This document shows, in pieces, positions 12,089 through 12,840 of a stretch of DNA of 12,840 bases. The translations under genes were made by a program, and so were the position numbers. Below the pieces are notes generated by a model. The model saw only the letters and a program-made list of their open reading frames with translations, made no database searches and had not been told where the DNA came from. The stretch's first letter is position 1, and each line of letters opens with the position of its first letter. This stretch comes from Nitrospirota bacterium (GTDB lineage Bacteria > Nitrospirota_A > Leptospirillia > Leptospirillales > Leptospirillaceae). Where the stretch lies: NCBI GenBank assembly GCA_021844275.1, contig JAKBTR010000088.1, forward strand, positions 1 through 12,840, read 5' to 3'.

Positions 12089-12840
12089 CTAACTCCCCAG
12101 TTTCAAGGAAAATCCGACCTTTTTCGCGCGTTTCAAAACCCTGGAAAATAAAAGCAGACCTCCCGCAACATAAAAGACATCTTCCACCATGGCCATGAGA
12201 AGCTGTCCCCAGGGAAAGCCTTGTCCGGCAAGAACCTGGCGCATTCCTTCAAACACATGCGAAGCAGGTACAAAGAAGGCGATCTGACGAAAGCCTTCCG
12301 GAAGGACAGAAACCGGATTAAAAACGGCGCTGACCGGCTGAAAGAGAAAGATCACTCCCCAGGCCAGTACCTCCGCCTCTTGTCCGAAGCGAAGAATCAG
12401 GGCTGTCGTCATGATGCCCAATGCCCATCCCATGACGACCAGACAGAAGACAAACGGAACCAGGGCAATGCCGAGGTGGAAAAGAGAGTAGGAAAATAAA
12501 ATATAAGCAAGGAATATGGCTGTTCCTGACGAAAGAGTAATCTTCAGAAGCCCCGTCACCATGGCTCCGAAGATGATATGATAGGGGGTCACCGGAGCTA
12601 CCATCAGGTTATAGAGATTGCGGGACCAGATTTCCTCCAGAAAAACCACAGAAATTCCCTGTTGGGAGCGATAAAGCATATCCCAGAGAAGGAGACCGCC
12701 CAGGAGGGCTTGAACGGCGCCCGATCCCGGAAGAATTCCCTGGCGAAGATAAAGAGTCAAAAAACCCCACACCAGAAGGTCCAGCAAGGGCCAGTAAAAA
12801 ATCTCCATCCATCTTGGAACGCTTCTTCGATAAAGGAAAA
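12089..12840 (-). CDS. ABC-2 type transporter permease (5' end beyond the window)
   Basis: The permease forms the membrane channel of an ABC-2 transporter that exports drugs, lipids or polysaccharides using a separate ATPase. The visible 249 residues contain six hydrophobic helices. FLYRRSVPRW followed by MEIFYWPLLDLLVWGF continues through the right edge, so the apparent ATG at 12808 is internal and the true start lies outside; only the first few tens of residues should be missing. The family pattern is clear: FLEEIWSRNLYNLMVAPVTP in the first cytoplasmic loop and FFVPASHVFEGMRQVL before the last helix. The ATP-binding partner is not in the window and is expected just upstream of this gene. 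The reductase gene follows after 50 nt but has its own promoter. The substrate cannot be told from the sequence. Confidence 0.9.
   Translation of the reverse strand, partial: FLYRRSVPRWMEIFYWPLLDLLVWGFLTLYLRQGILPGSGAVQALLGGLLLWDMLYRSQQGISVVFLEEIWSRNLYNLMVAPVTPYHIIFGAMVTGLLKITLSSGTAIFLAYILFSYSLFHLGIALVPFVFCLVVMGWALGIMTTALILRFGQEAEVLAWGVIFLFQPVSAVFNPVSVLPEGFRQIAFFVPASHVFEGMRQVLAGQGFPWGQLLMAMVEDVFYVAGGLLLFSRVLKRAKKVGFSLKLGS

Noticed and set aside
12609..12812. Minus-strand 67-codon frame at the right edge
   Set aside because: It is an out-of-frame shadow of the ABC-2 permease, whose correct frame continues through the window edge.
1..12840. tRNA, rRNA, CRISPR array, IS element or integrase
   Set aside because: I saw no regularly spaced direct repeats, terminal inverted repeats with a transposase, CCA-ended cloverleaf or conserved rRNA segment on either strand by eye.

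Overview
The window carries a compact bacterial chromosomal segment of moderate, slightly G+C-rich composition. It has very short intergenic gaps, frequent TTG starts and overlapping stop/start codons. Nothing in it fixes the species. The mix of proteins (DUF5069, a TPR-LysM lipoprotein, an OsmC protein and divergent enzymes) reminds me of Leptospirillum-type Nitrospirota, but that is an impression and not a demonstration. I see no rRNA, tRNA, CRISPR array, insertion sequence or attachment site.

Left part (116-2998, + strand): five closely spaced genes form an apparent operon. They encode a small coiled-coil protein, a four-helix membrane protein flanked by coiled coils, a lipoprotein with a von Willebrand factor A (VWA)-like metal-binding fold, a 68-residue basic protein and a 110-residue acidic/aromatic protein. 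None belongs to a family I can name beyond the VWA-like fold. The set looks like an envelope-associated machine of unknown purpose. A pair of mutually exclusive hairpins lies before the last gene.

Middle part (3050-8311, - strand, read right to left): a convergent operon with a plausible promoter at 8355-8383 encodes an unrecognised exported or membrane-anchored 231-residue protein, a 731-residue TPR/LysM lipoprotein, a DegT-type PLP aminotransferase, an OsmC-family thiol peroxidase-like protein and a BioD-like dethiobiotin synthetase. Three of these genes start with TTG placed 5-6 nt after a clear Shine-Dalgarno (SD) sequence. Two of the TTGs overlap the previous stop codon as TTGA. The first three genes could serve envelope or surface-sugar functions; OsmC and BioD look like passengers in the same transcript.

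Right part (8457-12840, - strand): reading right to left, the 3' part of an ABC-2 permease (cut by the window edge) is followed by a ferredoxin-NADP+ reductase with its own near-consensus promoter. That promoter lies so close to the ATG that the mRNA is probably leaderless. Next come a membrane-anchored periplasmic Cache-like sensor with no cytoplasmic output domain, a protein with the 3-hydroxyacyl-CoA dehydrogenase fold that has apparently lost its catalytic histidine and its normal glycine loop, and a DUF5069 protein. The last three look co-transcribed. The longest gene-free stretch in the window is about 145 nt, between 8311 and 8457.
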